A DNA stretch of 64,000 nt from Janthinobacterium sp. Marseille (GCF_000013625.1 NC_009659.1:2294001-2358000); one strand, 5' to 3'; positions 30,316-43,639 are shown, counted from the first letter of the stretch. The notes: generated by a model from the sequence alone, not told the origin. Numbers and translations: made by a program.

Positions 30316-32868
30316 ATGCCGTCACTTGCCATCGCATTAAAAGAAGAACTCAAAGCCGAACGAAAAATCGTCATTGATCGTTTTTTACAGGATGGCAAGG
30401 CTGAGCAATTGCTGACGCAGTTACGGATCAATGTCGACGCTGCACTCAGCAAAGCATGGATCGCTTTCGACTTGCCTGAGAGTGCCGCGCTGGTCGCAGT
30501 CGGCGGTTACGGCCGCGGTGAGCTATTCCCGCACTCCGATGTCGATGTCCTGATCCTGCTGAAGGAAGCACCCAATGCAGCGCTGCAAGCCAAGCTGGAA
30601 GAACTGGTGCAGCTATTCTGGGATATCGGCCTCGAAATCGGCCACAGCATACGCACCATAGATGAATGCCTGAACGAGGCGGAAGCCGACATCACGGTAC
30701 AAACCAGCCTGCTCGAAGCACGCCTGGTCATCGGCAATGCAAGCCAATTCCAGTTACTCAAGGTCCGTTGCAATGCCGCGATGGATCCGCAAGCCTTCTT
30801 CCAGGCCAAGACCCTGGAACTGCGCCAGCGCCACGCCAAATACGAAGACACACCTTACAGCCTGGAACCGAATTGCAAGGAAAGCCCGGGTGGTTTGCGC
30901 GACCTGCAAGTCATCCTGTGGGTATCGAAAGCAGCCGGGCTCGGCAATTCCTGGCGCGAGCTGGCGGTACAAGGATTGATCACGCCAACCGAAGCACGCC
31001 AGCTGACGCAAAAAGAACGTTCGCTCAAGGATGTGCGCATACGCCTGCACATCATTGCGAACCGCCACGAAGATCGCCTTGTATTCGACATCCAGACCGC
31101 AATCGCCGAATCGATAGGCTTCAAGACCACCGAAACACGCCGTGCCAGCGAATACCTGATGCAGCGTTACTACCTCGCAGCCAAGGCAGTCACCCAACTG
31201 AATGCGATCCTGCTGCAAAACATCGAAGCGCAGCTCTTCCCGCAGATGACTTCGCCGGTCGCGATCAACGAAGACTTCAATGAAGTCAATGGCTTCATCG
31301 ACATTGCGAACGACGACACCTTCGAAGTGAAACCGTCGACCATGCTGGAAGTATTCCTGCTGCTCTCGCTGCATCCGGAACTCAAAGGCATGACTGCACG
31401 CACCTTCCGTTCGCTGTGGAATGCGCGCTTCAAGATAGATAATCAATTCCGCCAGGATCCGGTCAATCGCGCGCTGTTCATGAAAATCCTGCAGGCACCA
31501 CAAGGCATCACGCATGCGTTGCGCCGCATGAACCAGACCAGCGTGCTGGGACGTTACCTGCCGAACTTCCGCAAGATCGTCGGCCAGATGCAGCATGACC
31601 TGTTCCACGTCTATACGGTCGACCAGCACATCATGATGGTGGTGCGCAATGTGCGTCGCTTCATGCTGAGCGAACACGCACACGAATATCCGTTTTGCAG
31701 CCAGCTTGCCGCCAACTTCAGCCAGCCGTGGTTGCTGTATATCGCTGCCCTGTTCCACGACATTGCCAAGGGCCGTGGCGGCGACCACTCGGAACTGGGC
31801 AAGGAAGATGCGCGCATCTTCTGCGTCGATCACGGCTTGACGGAAGAAGAAACCGAGCTGGTGGTGTTCCTCGTTGAAAACCATTTGATGATGTCGCAGA
31901 TCGCACAGAAACAAGACCTGTCCGATCCGGAAGTCATCAGCAACTTTGCCAGACTGGTGAAGGACGAACGCCACCTGACCGCCCTGTATTTGTTGACTGT
32001 CGCCGACATCCGCGGCACCAGTCCCAAGGTCTGGAATGCCTGGAAAGGCAAGCTGCTGGAAGACCTGTACAACATGACTTTGCGCGCGCTGGGTGGCGAT
32101 GCGCCATCGGCCGACCGCGAACTCAAGAACCGGCAGGAAGAAGCGCTCAAATCGCTGCGCCTGTATGGCTTGTCGACACATGCACACGAAGCCTTGTGGA
32201 AGCAACTCGACGTCGTCTATTTCCTGCGCCATGACGCCGCCGATATCGCCTGGCAAACCCGGACGCTGTACGACAAAATCGACAGCCCGACCCCGGTAGT
32301 CAAATGCCGTCTCGCACCGATCGGCGAAGGCTTGCAGGTGACCGTCTACGTCAAGGACCAGCCCGATCTGTTTGCGCGCATCTGCAGCTACTTCGACCGC
32401 AAAAACTTCAGCATCCTGGATGCGAAAATCCACACCACCAAACATGGTTATGGTCTCGATACCTTCCTGATTACCGAACCTGCTTTCGCCGACAACTATC
32501 GCGACCTGATCAGCCTGATCGAGCATGAATTAACCGAAGTATTGACGGCCCAGCTGGACCTGCCTTCGCCGTGCAAGGGACGCCTGTCGCGCCTGTGCCG
32601 TAACTTCCCGGCCACGCCTACAGTCGATTTGCGCCCGGACGAGCGCGGCCGTTACTATCTGCTGACCATTTCCGCGAACGACAGGAATGGCCTGCTGTAT
32701 TCAGTCGCCAACATCCTGGCAAAATACAAAGTCAACCTGCACACCGCCAAGGTCATGACCCTGGGGGAGCGCGTGGAAGACGTCTTCCTGGTCGATGGCC
32801 AGATGCTGGATAATCCGCGCAGCCAGATCCAGCTGGAAACCGATTTGCTGGATGCGCTACGCGTCTAA
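30316..32868 (+). CDS. glnD: [Protein-PII] uridylyltransferase/uridylyl-removing enzyme
   Basis: This sensor of glutamine uridylylates and de-uridylylates PII to control nitrogen metabolism. The 850 residues comprise a nucleotidyltransferase domain with GGYGRGELFPHSDVD at about 63-77, a helical linker and an HD hydrolase domain with FHDIAKGRGGDHSELG near 480. Two C-terminal ACT domains (about 675-755 and 785-850) bind glutamine. All key residues look intact. It starts 6 bases after map, so the two form an operon. Confidence 0.97.
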   Translation: MPSLAIALKEELKAERKIVIDRFLQDGKAEQLLTQLRINVDAALSKAWIAFDLPESAALVAVGGYGRGELFPHSDVDVLILLKEAPNAALQAKLEELVQLFWDIGLEIGHSIRTIDECLNEAEADITVQTSLLEARLVIGNASQFQLLKVRCNAAMDPQAFFQAKTLELRQRHAKYEDTPYSLEPNCKESPGGLRDLQVILWVSKAAGLGNSWRELAVQGLITPTEARQLTQKERSLKDVRIRLHIIANRHEDRLVFDIQTAIAESIGFKTTETRRASEYLMQRYYLAAKAVTQLNAILLQNIEAQLFPQMTSPVAINEDFNEVNGFIDIANDDTFEVKPSTMLEVFLLLSLHPELKGMTARTFRSLWNARFKIDNQFRQDPVNRALFMKILQAPQGITHALRRMNQTSVLGRYLPNFRKIVGQMQHDLFHVYTVDQHIMMVVRNVRRFMLSEHAHEYPFCSQLAANFSQPWLLYIAALFHDIAKGRGGDHSELGKEDARIFCVDHGLTEEETELVVFLVENHLMMSQIAQKQDLSDPEVISNFARLVKDERHLTALYLLTVADIRGTSPKVWNAWKGKLLEDLYNMTLRALGGDAPSADRELKNRQEEALKSLRLYGLSTHAHEALWKQLDVVYFLRHDAADIAWQTRTLYDKIDSPTPVVKCRLAPIGEGLQVTVYVKDQPDLFARICSYFDRKNFSILDAKIHTTKHGYGLDTFLITEPAFADNYRDLISLIEHELTEVLTAQLDLPSPCKGRLSRLCRNFPATPTVDLRPDERGRYYLLTISANDRNGLLYSVANILAKYKVNLHTAKVMTLGERVEDVFLVDGQMLDNPRSQIQLETDLLDALRV

Positions 32869-32932
32869 GCTCATCGGATTGCGGCAGCATCCACTATTCT
32901 TTTTAATTTACGATTTACAGAATTGCTCCATC

Positions 32933-33679
32933 ATGAATGAACCTCTCCGCCTTTCCAAACGTATGTCCGAGCTGGGCCTTTGCTCGCGGCGTGAAGCCGA
33001 CGAATGGATAGCCCGCGGCTGGGTGCGCGTCGATGGCAAGGTCGTCTCTGAACTGGGTAGCAAGGTCTTGCCGACACAACGGGTTACCGTCGAGCGCCAG
33101 GCGGCAGCCGAGCAATCGAAACGTGTCACCGTACTCATCAATAAACCAATGGGCTATGTCAGCGGCCAGGCCGAGGATGGCTACAAGCCCGCAGTCGCGC
33201 TGGTGAATGCCAGCACGCGCTGGAGCGAAGACCAGGCAGCCACCCAATTCCACCCGACCCAATTGCGCAGCCTGGTACCGGCCGGTCGCTTGGATATCGA
33301 TTCCGTCGGTTTGCTGGTGTTGACGCAGGATGGCCGCATCGCCAAGCACCTGATCGGCGAAGATACCTCGGTCGAGAAGGAATACCTGGTGCGCGTGCAA
33401 TACAGCAAACCGGGCAAGTTGCCGGAAGCTGACTTGAAACGCCTGAACCACGGCCTGATGCTGGATGGCAAGAAACTGCTGCCGGCCAAGGTTAAATGGC
33501 AAAATGAAGACCAGTTGAGCTTCATCCTGCGCGAAGGCAAGAAACGCCAGATCCGCCGCATGTGCGATATGGTCGGCTTGAAGGTAATCGGCTTGAAGCG
33601 GGTGCGCATCGGCAATGTCAAACTCGGCGATTTGCCGGTCGGCCAATGGCGCTACCTGCGCGAAGACGAACAGTTCTGA
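32933..33679 (+). CDS. 23S rRNA pseudouridine synthase, RluB/E/F family
   Basis: It isomerises uridine to pseudouridine in large-subunit rRNA. The 248 residues comprise an N-terminal S4 RNA-binding domain (LRLSKRMSELGLCSRREADEW) and then the RsuA-type catalytic domain with the nucleophile in GRLDIDSVGLLVLTQDG. RQIRRMCDMVGLKVIGLKRV is also present. The sequence is closest in character to RluF (short, basic, no C-terminal extension), but the target position cannot be proved. ATG 32933 begins the S4 domain directly; 64 bases separate it from glnD. Confidence 0.9.
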   Translation: MNEPLRLSKRMSELGLCSRREADEWIARGWVRVDGKVVSELGSKVLPTQRVTVERQAAAEQSKRVTVLINKPMGYVSGQAEDGYKPAVALVNASTRWSEDQAATQFHPTQLRSLVPAGRLDIDSVGLLVLTQDGRIAKHLIGEDTSVEKEYLVRVQYSKPGKLPEADLKRLNHGLMLDGKKLLPAKVKWQNEDQLSFILREGKKRQIRRMCDMVGLKVIGLKRVRIGNVKLGDLPVGQWRYLREDEQF

Positions 33680-33946
33680 TACAGGGTGGCCATCCACCCT
33701 GCTCCCCGCATCGCATGGATTTATTGACAGGAGCCAACACTGTGAATAAATCGCCACTATTCGCGATATTAATTCACTATTAGCCAATTCCTTCCTTGCT
33801 CAAACTCCGGATACAGCTGCAAACTAAGCACTGAAATTGCACTATTCAGAAAATGCTGTTGATTTACATTTAAAGCTAACCTCGTTTTAGAACACAAGCC
33901 AGATCACCGGGTCGTTGTTTCAACTGAAAACAAAGGGAGTGGATAA

Positions 33947-34930
33947 ATGAAAAAGACTCTATTCGCATTTTCAATGTTGGCGTCGATGGCAGGCGCCACT
34001 TATGGCCAAAGCAGCGTCACCGTCTATGGCGTCGTTGATCTGGGCTTGAAGATAGAGAATGCCGGCAACGGCACCGTGACCGGCATCGATAGCGGCAATC
34101 AGAGCGTCAGCCGGGTCGGCTTCAAAGGTACCGAAGATCTCGGCAACGGACTGAAGGCAAATTTTGTCCTGGAAGCCGGCTTCAACGCAGACAGTGGCTC
34201 GCAAAGTGATGCTACCCGGTTTTTCAACCGGCAATCCTATGTCAGCCTGGCCGGTGGCTTTGGCGAAGTAAAGCTGGGCCGGGTCCAGACCATGGTCTTC
34301 ACCAACTCTGCCGTATTCGATCCTTTTGCAGACACCCTGGCCGGTGATTCCGTGCGTATCTTCAACTACGGCGGCAACCGCATCGACAATACCGTCAACT
34401 ACAGCTTTGCCGCCAAGAACGGCATCAACGGCCAGGCCGCATATAGCTTCGGCGAGGTCGCCGGCAATACCAGCGCCAGTCGCACGGTGGCCGGCGCCAT
34501 CGGCTATGCATCCGGTCCGCTCGCTACAGTATTGACCTATCAGGACACCAAGGACGTAACAGGCAATGATAGCGCCAAGACGACGCTGATCGGTGGTAAC
34601 TACAACTTCGGTTTGCTGCAACCCTTTATCGCCTATGCCGTCAACAAAGGCTTCGGTACGCTGGATACGCGTGATGCCTTGCTTGGTCTTAAGATCAATT
34701 TAACCAGTGCCGACACCATCATGACTTCCTATATGCAAAAGCGTGACAAGGTCATCGACAATGCCGATGCGAAGCAAATCGCCATCGGCTACACCCACAA
34801 TCTATCCGTACGCACCAATTTGTATACCAGCTGGGCGCGCCTGAGCAACGATGACAATGCAGCATACCGGGTGACCTCAGCCGGCAAGACCGACAAGCTG
34901 TTCAACATCGGTATCCGGCACAAGTTTTAG
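33947..34930 (+). CDS. Outer membrane porin (Gram-negative, betaproteobacterial OmpC-like)
   Basis: This is a 327-residue trimeric beta-barrel pore. The signal peptide MKKTLFAFSMLASMAGATYG is followed by QSSVTVYGVVDLGLKIEN, the standard first strand of the family. The protein has SRVGFKGTEDLGNGLKANF and LGRVQTMVFT motifs and ends in Phe (IGIRHKF), the BAM recognition signal. GGGAGTG lies about 7 bases before the ATG. A 267-base region without genes precedes it, and a strong terminator follows. Substrate is unknown; such porins are usually general anion-selective pores. Confidence 0.93.
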   Translation: MKKTLFAFSMLASMAGATYGQSSVTVYGVVDLGLKIENAGNGTVTGIDSGNQSVSRVGFKGTEDLGNGLKANFVLEAGFNADSGSQSDATRFFNRQSYVSLAGGFGEVKLGRVQTMVFTNSAVFDPFADTLAGDSVRIFNYGGNRIDNTVNYSFAAKNGINGQAAYSFGEVAGNTSASRTVAGAIGYASGPLATVLTYQDTKDVTGNDSAKTTLIGGNYNFGLLQPFIAYAVNKGFGTLDTRDALLGLKINLTSADTIMTSYMQKRDKVIDNADAKQIAIGYTHNLSVRTNLYTSWARLSNDDNAAYRVTSAGKTDKLFNIGIRHKF

Positions 34931-34950
34931 TCCGAGAAATAGTTCAAATG

Positions 34951-34980
34951 AAAAAGGGCGACATCCGGTCGCCCTTTTTT
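34951..34980. terminator. Intrinsic terminator between porin and def
   Basis: A perfect 12-bp stem AAAAAGGGCGAC/GTCGCCCTTTTT with a 5-base loop and flanking A and T runs lies between converging genes and can act on both strands. Confidence 0.88.
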
Positions 34981-35001
34981 ACGTCTATCTTTTAATGCAT
35001 T

Positions 35002-35534
35002 TCAATCGTCGTCGTTCGGATCGAGGTCCGGAAACAGGATATCGACGTAACCGAATTGCGATAAGTCAGTTATCCGCATTGGATACAGGATGCCATCCAG
35101 GTGGTCGCATTCATGCTGCACCACGCGGGCATGGAAGCCGTCAGCATCACGACTGATCACATTGCCATACTGGTCAAAACCGTCATAGTGCAAGGCGCTG
35201 AAACGCGGCACCACACCACGCAAGCCCGGCACCGACAAACAACCTTCCCAACCATCCTCCATCTCTGCCGACAACGGTCGCAGCTTGGGATTGATCAACA
35301 CGGTTTCCGGCACCGGCGGCGCATCCGGGTAACGCGTGTTTTGCTTGAAACCGTATATCACGAGTCGCAGGTTCACACCGATTTGCGGCGCAGCCAAACC
35401 CGCACCATTCGCCGCATGCATGGTGTCAAACATGTCCTCAATCAGCGCGTCGAGTTCGGGCGTACCGAATTCCTTGACCGGCTCCGCCACGCGCAACAAG
35501 CGCGGGTCACCCATCTTCAAAATTTCTCTTACGG

Positions 35535-35538
<4 letters not shown>
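35002..35538 (-). CDS. def: Peptide deformylase
   Basis: It removes the formyl group from nascent proteins. The 178 residues include motif 1 [11 protein letters not shown], motif 2 EGCLSVPG (metal Cys) and motif 3 QHECDHLDG (two metal His and catalytic Glu). It starts inside the galU stop (ATGA overlap). Placement after galU rather than beside fmt suggests it may be one of two deformylase genes in the genome; that is inference. Confidence 0.95.
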
Positions 35539-38487
<2,949 letters not shown>

Positions 38488-39606
38488 TTAATTGAATAAG
38501 CGCAATGCCCGGGTGGAACCTGCAGGGATATCTGCCGCTTCCATGTCGGCATAGAACACTTCGAGTTGACCGGAAATTTCATTCAGCGACGCATCGGACA
38601 AAGGCTGGTTGCCATCATCCACTACCGTGCCATCCAGACGCGCCGCCAGGGAACGCGCACATGCCGTCATCGCACCGAAGCCGTCACGTGCAGGCGACAC
38701 GACAGGAACGTCCAGCAGCAAAGTCAGGCGACTGGTGGTTTCTTCCGCCAGCGTGACATTGGTCGACAGCGAGAACAGGACGCCACCATCGCCATCCGGC
38801 ATCACCAGGCGGCCTTCCGGACGCACGTCGAAACCCTGGCGTTCCAGTGCCGCCAGCAAAGTCGTCACCGACCATGGCGCACCATTGGTATGTACATTCA
38901 CACTCAGCTTGGCATCGTATTCGGTGACGAAATGGTGTAGCGAACGCGCGGTCACCATCACTTCAGCCATGTCCGGCACATCCGGATCGGCATCGAAATC
39001 ATCGGCAATCTGGCGTAGACGCATCACGAATTCGGAATACTCGAGTTCATTGAGCGCATTGCTGCGGTTCGCCAGTTGTACACCCGCCATCAGCGATTTA
39101 TAGATACCGCCATGCGTAATCGCTTCCCAGCCGCCATCAATATGCTGGCCGGCAAAATGCACCGGCTTGCTGCCGACATGACGCAAGGATTGCAAGGCCG
39201 GCAGGATTTTCTCGCCACGCAATTGCGTGGTCAGTGCCAGCGGAATCGTGCAATCGATCAGGTAATCGACCGGCAATTCCTTTTCCTCTATCGGTTGCAC
39301 GAAATCAACCGGTGCATCGAGTTCAGCTTCCGCGTGCGGAGCAGCCGTGTCCTGCTGGACCGGTGCGACGTCGTCGTAGGGATTTTCGGAGAAAGTCGGT
39401 TCATGGCGTTCGCCATCGATCGAAGGCTCCAGTCGCTCTTCGCGCGACTCACGCCCCTCCGGCGCCATCAGCACATCATCGTGCGACGAAGAAAAAGCAC
39501 GTTCCACGCTTTTCTTGGCCTTGTGTTCCTGCCACTTATTGTAGGAAATGACACCGACAACTATCACGCCGCCGATGACAAACAAGCTGGTTTGGAGATC
39601 GTTCAT
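38488..39606 (-). CDS. zipA: Cell division protein ZipA-like
   Basis: It anchors FtsZ to the inner membrane. The 372 residues comprise one N-terminal membrane segment (SLFVIGGVIVVGVISYNKW), an acidic Pro/Glu-rich linker (about 45-110) and the C-terminal FtsZ-binding domain (about 230-365, beginning near LHHFVTEYDAKLSVNVHTNG). N-terminus out, C-terminus in the cytoplasm is expected. It is upstream of ligA as usual, but the domain is only moderately like E. coli ZipA, so FtsZ binding is inferred. Confidence 0.88.
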   Translation of the reverse strand: MNDLQTSLFVIGGVIVVGVISYNKWQEHKAKKSVERAFSSSHDDVLMAPEGRESREERLEPSIDGERHEPTFSENPYDDVAPVQQDTAAPHAEAELDAPVDFVQPIEEKELPVDYLIDCTIPLALTTQLRGEKILPALQSLRHVGSKPVHFAGQHIDGGWEAITHGGIYKSLMAGVQLANRSNALNELEYSEFVMRLRQIADDFDADPDVPDMAEVMVTARSLHHFVTEYDAKLSVNVHTNGAPWSVTTLLAALERQGFDVRPEGRLVMPDGDGGVLFSLSTNVTLAEETTSRLTLLLDVPVVSPARDGFGAMTACARSLAARLDGTVVDDGNQPLSDASLNEISGQLEVFYADMEAADIPAGSTRALRLFN

Positions 39607-39827
39607 GCTGCACCTGCTGTTGGAAGGGATTGCAGGGAGAATCTGTTTGCGCCCGCGCTAAACGCGTCGTAGGCAAGTCGAAAAAAAGCGGATAGGGTCA
39701 TAAAAATCCAAAAGTTGGACGGCCGTCGGCTTATCCATCCACAACGCGCGCCTGCAAAGAGTGGCGACCAGCGTCAGGGACAAGCTTGCGACCCATGTGC
39801 CAAGGCACTCAGGTTAATTTTAGCGAG

Positions 39828-39844
39828 TTGGCTTGTCAAGCCAA
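39828..39844. repeat. Perfect 8-1-8 palindrome in the smc-zipA gap
   Basis: TTGGCTTG T CAAGCCAA lies in the 340-base stretch (39607-39946) between smc and zipA. It has no T tract, so it is a poor terminator. It could be an operator, a weak pause hairpin or chance. The rest of the gap holds no supported gene; the plus-strand frame at 39715-39936 looks non-coding. Confidence 0.5.
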
Positions 39845-39946
39845 GCCACTCTCTGAAAAACATACGGGAAAGCATCACTCACCGACTGCATCGCCGTCGA
39901 ATCGTTCCCGTCCTAGCTATTTCATTCATGCACTGACAGCGCTTGC

Positions 39947-42900
39947 TCAGGCAGTTTGTGCTTCCGCAGCAAAATCCGCCGCCGATTCCATATCGACCGC
40001 CACAATCCGCGACACGCCCTGCTCCTGCATCGTCACACCAATCAGTTGCTGTGCCATTTCCATCGCAATCTTGTTATGCGAAATAAACAGGAACTGTGTA
40101 TGTGCCGACATGCGTTTCACCATATTGCAGAAACGTTCGGTATTCGCATCATCCAGCGGCGCATCGACCTCATCGAGCAGACAGAACGGTGCCGGATTCA
40201 GCTGGAACATTGAGAATACCAGTGCCGTTGCCGTCAAGGCCTTCTCACCACCCGACAGCAAGTGGATGGTTGCATTCTTTTTGCCTGGTGGCTGCGCCAT
40301 TACCTGCACGCCGGAGTCGAGGATCTCTTCGCCGGTCATGGTCAGTTTGGCCTGCCCGCCACCGAACAGGATAGGGAACAATTCGCCGAAATGATGGTTC
40401 ACCTTGTCGAAGGTATCCTGCAGCAAATCGCGGGTTTCCTTGTCGATCTTGGTGATGGCGTCCTGCAGCGTATTGATCGCTTCGGTCAGGTCGGCATTTT
40501 GCGCATCGAGGAAGTTTTTGCGTTCCGATGCGGTCGCCAGTTCATCCAGCGCCGCCAGGTTGACTGCACCCAGCGCGGCAATCGCATTCGTCAGGCGTGT
40601 TACTTCGCCTTGCAGATAGGATGGACGCATATCGCCATTCAGCTTCTCTGCCAACGCCGCTTCATCCGCTTCTGCTTCCAGCAATTGCTGCGCGTACTGT
40701 TCCTGGTTCAGGCGTGCCGCCTGTTCCTTCAACTGCAATTCGGTAATGCGGTCACGTTGCGGTTGCAGGCTGCGCTCTGCCTGCATGCGCGCTTCATCAT
40801 GCCCACGCAATTGCTGCGTCAACTGATCCAGTTCGTGACGTGCATCGGCCAGCGCACGTTCCTGTTCGCTGCGCGTATCCAGCAAGGTTTGCAAACCGGC
40901 TTGTGCCGCCTGGTCATCCAGGCTTTCCAGTTCCAGACTGCCCTGCTGCATATTCGCAAACAGTTGTGCCGCCTGCTCCAGTGCGGTGGCAATACTGCGC
41001 TTCAATTCTTCAATCTTGTTGCGCTGTGATTTCTCGGCAAACGCGGTTTCCTGTGCCGCACGCTCCAGATCACGCGCACGTTGACGCGCGTCATTGAGTT
41101 GCTGTTCCTTGTTCAGGTAGTCGGTCTGGCCTTCTTCGTGCGTTTCCTGCAACTCGCCCAGATCGGCATCCAGCTGCTCGAACTTCGCTTCCGATTCCGC
41201 CTTGACTTGCTGCTGCTCGGCTTCCTGCATCGCGATCTCTTCCAGGTCGGTCGCGATCTGCGTGCTGCGCTGGTTGAAGCGCTCCTGCACTTCGGACAGC
41301 TTCATCACATCGATTTGCAAACCATGCACGGCTTGCGTCAATGTATTCACACGTAGCCGGATTTCCTGCAGGCGTTGCGTCGCTTGCGTCACTGCTGATT
41401 CGGAACGGATCGAACGCGATTTCGCTTCGTCCGCCAGCATGTGCTGCGCACGCAATTGCTTGGTGATGTTTTCGATTTCCTGCTGGCGTGCCAACATGCC
41501 ATCCTGCTCCGAGTCGGACGCATAAAAGCGCACGCTGGTTTTGCTGATGACATGGCCTTGACGGGTGACAAAGTAGGCACCGACCGGCAGTTTATTGCGA
41601 TCGACAAAAGCCGCTGCCGTGTCGTCCGCGATATAGACGTTATGTAACCAATCCTGCATCAATGCGCGCAGGCCCGGATCGTTCAATTGCAGCAGGTTCA
41701 GGAAAGGCTTGAGGCCGGCGGGTGTTTCCGCTGCTTCCGACGCGGTCGCATTTGGCGTGAACAAGGCCAGCTTGGCTGGTGGTGCATCGTTGAAGAAGGC
41801 TTTGGCCCAATCCAGATTCGACATTTCCAGCGCCGACGTCCGTTCGCGCAAGACCGATTCCAGTGCGGTTTCCCAACCCTGGTCGATTTGCAGCTTTTGC
41901 CACAGGCGCGGCAGTTCGCCCAATTCATGCTTTTGCAACCACGGCTGTACCTTGCCCTGGGTCTGTACGTTTTCCTGCAACTGCTTCAAGGCAGCCAGGC
42001 GTGCTTCCAGCTGCGCATTGTTCGCAGTTTCGGTATTGACTTGTTCTTGCGCAGTGCGGCGTTCTTCTTCCAGCTTCGGCAATTGCTCTTGCGCGACTTC
42101 GAGTTGCTCGGTCGCTTCTTCCAGCGTTACCTGCTTCTCTTCCAGTTGCATCTTCAGGTTGGCCAGATGCGTGGTATCCGGCAGGTTCAAGCCCTGCTTT
42201 TCCTGCTGCAGGCGTTCACGCCGTACCGTCAGCCCGGACAAGATATTCGACGCGTTACGTTGATGCGCCGATTCCAGTTCGATCTGCTGTTGCGCCTGCA
42301 TGATCTTGCCGCGCGACTCGGTGGTTTTCAGTTGCGCTTCGCGCCATGCCTGTTCCAGTGCCGGCAAGCGATCGTTCTCGCGTTGCGCCGCTTCCTGTGC
42401 CTGCTCAACGCGCATGGATTGCTCTTCCAGATGCATTTCGGCTTCGACCAGGTCATCCTGGAATTGCGTGCCCTGGCGTTGCCACTGGTCACGCTGCGCA
42501 GTCAATGAATTCAGTTGCGATTGCAGGCGGGTACGCGATTCGATCACGAATTTGATTTGCGCTTCCAGGCTGCCGATTTCGGAATTGGTCTGATACAGAT
42601 GGCCTTGCGCCTGATGCATGCGATCGCCGGCGGCATAGTGCGCCTGACGCATATGCTCGAGTTCGGTTTCGACGTGACGCAGTTTGGCAGTTTGTTCTTC
42701 CAGGTCGACTTGTGCTTTTTCGATATCGCGGAAGAATTTTTCCTGTTCGTTTTTCGCTTCGGTTTTACGCAGCAGCCACAGCAGTTTTTGCTTTTCGTCC
42801 TGGTCGGCTTGCAGCTCGTGGAATTTTTGCGCAACCGCAGCCTGGCTTTGCAGCTTTTCCAGGTTGGCATTCAACTCGCGCAGGATATCCTCGACACGCA

Positions 42901-43474
42901 AAAGGTTTTCGCGGGTGTCTTGCAGGCGGTTTTCGGTTTCGCGGCGGCGTTCCTTGTACTTCGAGACGCCGGCGGCTTCTTCCAAAAAGATACGCAACTC
43001 TTCCGGACGCGCTTCGATGATGCGCGAAATCATGCCCTGCCCGATGATCGCGTAAGCGCGTGGACCGAGGCCGGTACCAAGGAAGATATCCTGGATATCA
43101 CGGCGGCGTACCGCCTGGTTATTGATGTAGTAGGTAGACGTACCGTCGCGTGTCAGCGTGCGCTTGACCGCGATTTCGGCATACTGGCTCCACTGCCCGG
43201 CAGCCTTGCCGTCACCATTGTCGAATACCAGCTCGACCGAGGAGCGACCGGCCGGTTTGCGGTTGGTTGTGCCGTTAAAAATAACGTCCTGCATCGACTC
43301 GCCGCGCAGCTCGGAAGCCTTGGATTCACCCAAAACCCAGCGCACAGCATCGATGATATTGGACTTGCCGCAGCCATTCGGGCCGACGACCCCGACCAAT
43401 TGACCCGGCACCTGGAAATTCGTCGGATCAACAAAAGACTTGAATCCCGATAATTTAATGGAAGTTAGACGCAC
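39947..43474 (-). CDS. smc: Chromosome segregation protein SMC
   Basis: This is the condensin ATPase that organises the chromosome. I use GTG 43474, giving 1,175 residues that begin MRLTSIKLSGFKSFVDPT, the universal start; a longer ATG reading adds 22 residues with no similarity. Walker A GPNGCGKSN is at 31-39. Two long coiled coils follow, around a hinge near 520-640, then the signature LSGGEKALTATALVFS (about 1,070) and Walker B FCLLDEVDAPLDDAN. AGGA lies 12 bases before the GTG, which is long but usable. It is transcribed ahead of zipA-ligA-galU-def, with a 340-base gap. Confidence 0.97.
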   Translation of the reverse strand: MRLTSIKLSGFKSFVDPTNFQVPGQLVGVVGPNGCGKSNIIDAVRWVLGESKASELRGESMQDVIFNGTTNRKPAGRSSVELVFDNGDGKAAGQWSQYAEIAVKRTLTRDGTSTYYINNQAVRRRDIQDIFLGTGLGPRAYAIIGQGMISRIIEARPEELRIFLEEAAGVSKYKERRRETENRLQDTRENLLRVEDILRELNANLEKLQSQAAVAQKFHELQADQDEKQKLLWLLRKTEAKNEQEKFFRDIEKAQVDLEEQTAKLRHVETELEHMRQAHYAAGDRMHQAQGHLYQTNSEIGSLEAQIKFVIESRTRLQSQLNSLTAQRDQWQRQGTQFQDDLVEAEMHLEEQSMRVEQAQEAAQRENDRLPALEQAWREAQLKTTESRGKIMQAQQQIELESAHQRNASNILSGLTVRRERLQQEKQGLNLPDTTHLANLKMQLEEKQVTLEEATEQLEVAQEQLPKLEEERRTAQEQVNTETANNAQLEARLAALKQLQENVQTQGKVQPWLQKHELGELPRLWQKLQIDQGWETALESVLRERTSALEMSNLDWAKAFFNDAPPAKLALFTPNATASEAAETPAGLKPFLNLLQLNDPGLRALMQDWLHNVYIADDTAAAFVDRNKLPVGAYFVTRQGHVISKTSVRFYASDSEQDGMLARQQEIENITKQLRAQHMLADEAKSRSIRSESAVTQATQRLQEIRLRVNTLTQAVHGLQIDVMKLSEVQERFNQRSTQIATDLEEIAMQEAEQQQVKAESEAKFEQLDADLGELQETHEEGQTDYLNKEQQLNDARQRARDLERAAQETAFAEKSQRNKIEELKRSIATALEQAAQLFANMQQGSLELESLDDQAAQAGLQTLLDTRSEQERALADARHELDQLTQQLRGHDEARMQAERSLQPQRDRITELQLKEQAARLNQEQYAQQLLEAEADEAALAEKLNGDMRPSYLQGEVTRLTNAIAALGAVNLAALDELATASERKNFLDAQNADLTEAINTLQDAITKIDKETRDLLQDTFDKVNHHFGELFPILFGGGQAKLTMTGEEILDSGVQVMAQPPGKKNATIHLLSGGEKALTATALVFSMFQLNPAPFCLLDEVDAPLDDANTERFCNMVKRMSAHTQFLFISHNKIAMEMAQQLIGVTMQEQGVSRIVAVDMESAADFAAEAQTA

Positions 43475-43639
43475 GTTATCGACCGTTCCTAGAATATGCT
43501 GCTTAAATTTAATATCCAGCCAATATGGCGGAGGCGGCAAAAGAGGCCGTAAAAGGGGCTAATCATAGCATTTGGCACAACGATTCCAAGCATTTGGAGC
43601 AAGACTTTACGCATGCAGCGGTTCTGTCGCCATGGGCGG

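Noticed and set aside
30754..32526. 590-codon open frame on the minus strand opposite glnD
   Set aside because: glnD is intact and conserved over the whole stretch; the antisense frame has no family features.
33683..33700. Hairpin AGGGTGG ... CCACCCT after the pseudouridine synthase gene
   Set aside because: Short stem, no T run in either direction; could be a weak pause but not supportable as a terminator.
33724..33729. TTGACA upstream of the porin as a promoter -35
   Set aside because: No acceptable -10 box at 16-18 bases; it is more than 200 bases from the start codon.
41687..42508. 273-codon plus-strand frame opposite smc, rich in Leu/Phe/Arg/Gln
   Set aside because: Coiled-coil genes often leave such complements (Glu/Gln/Leu codons read backwards); no start signal or family.
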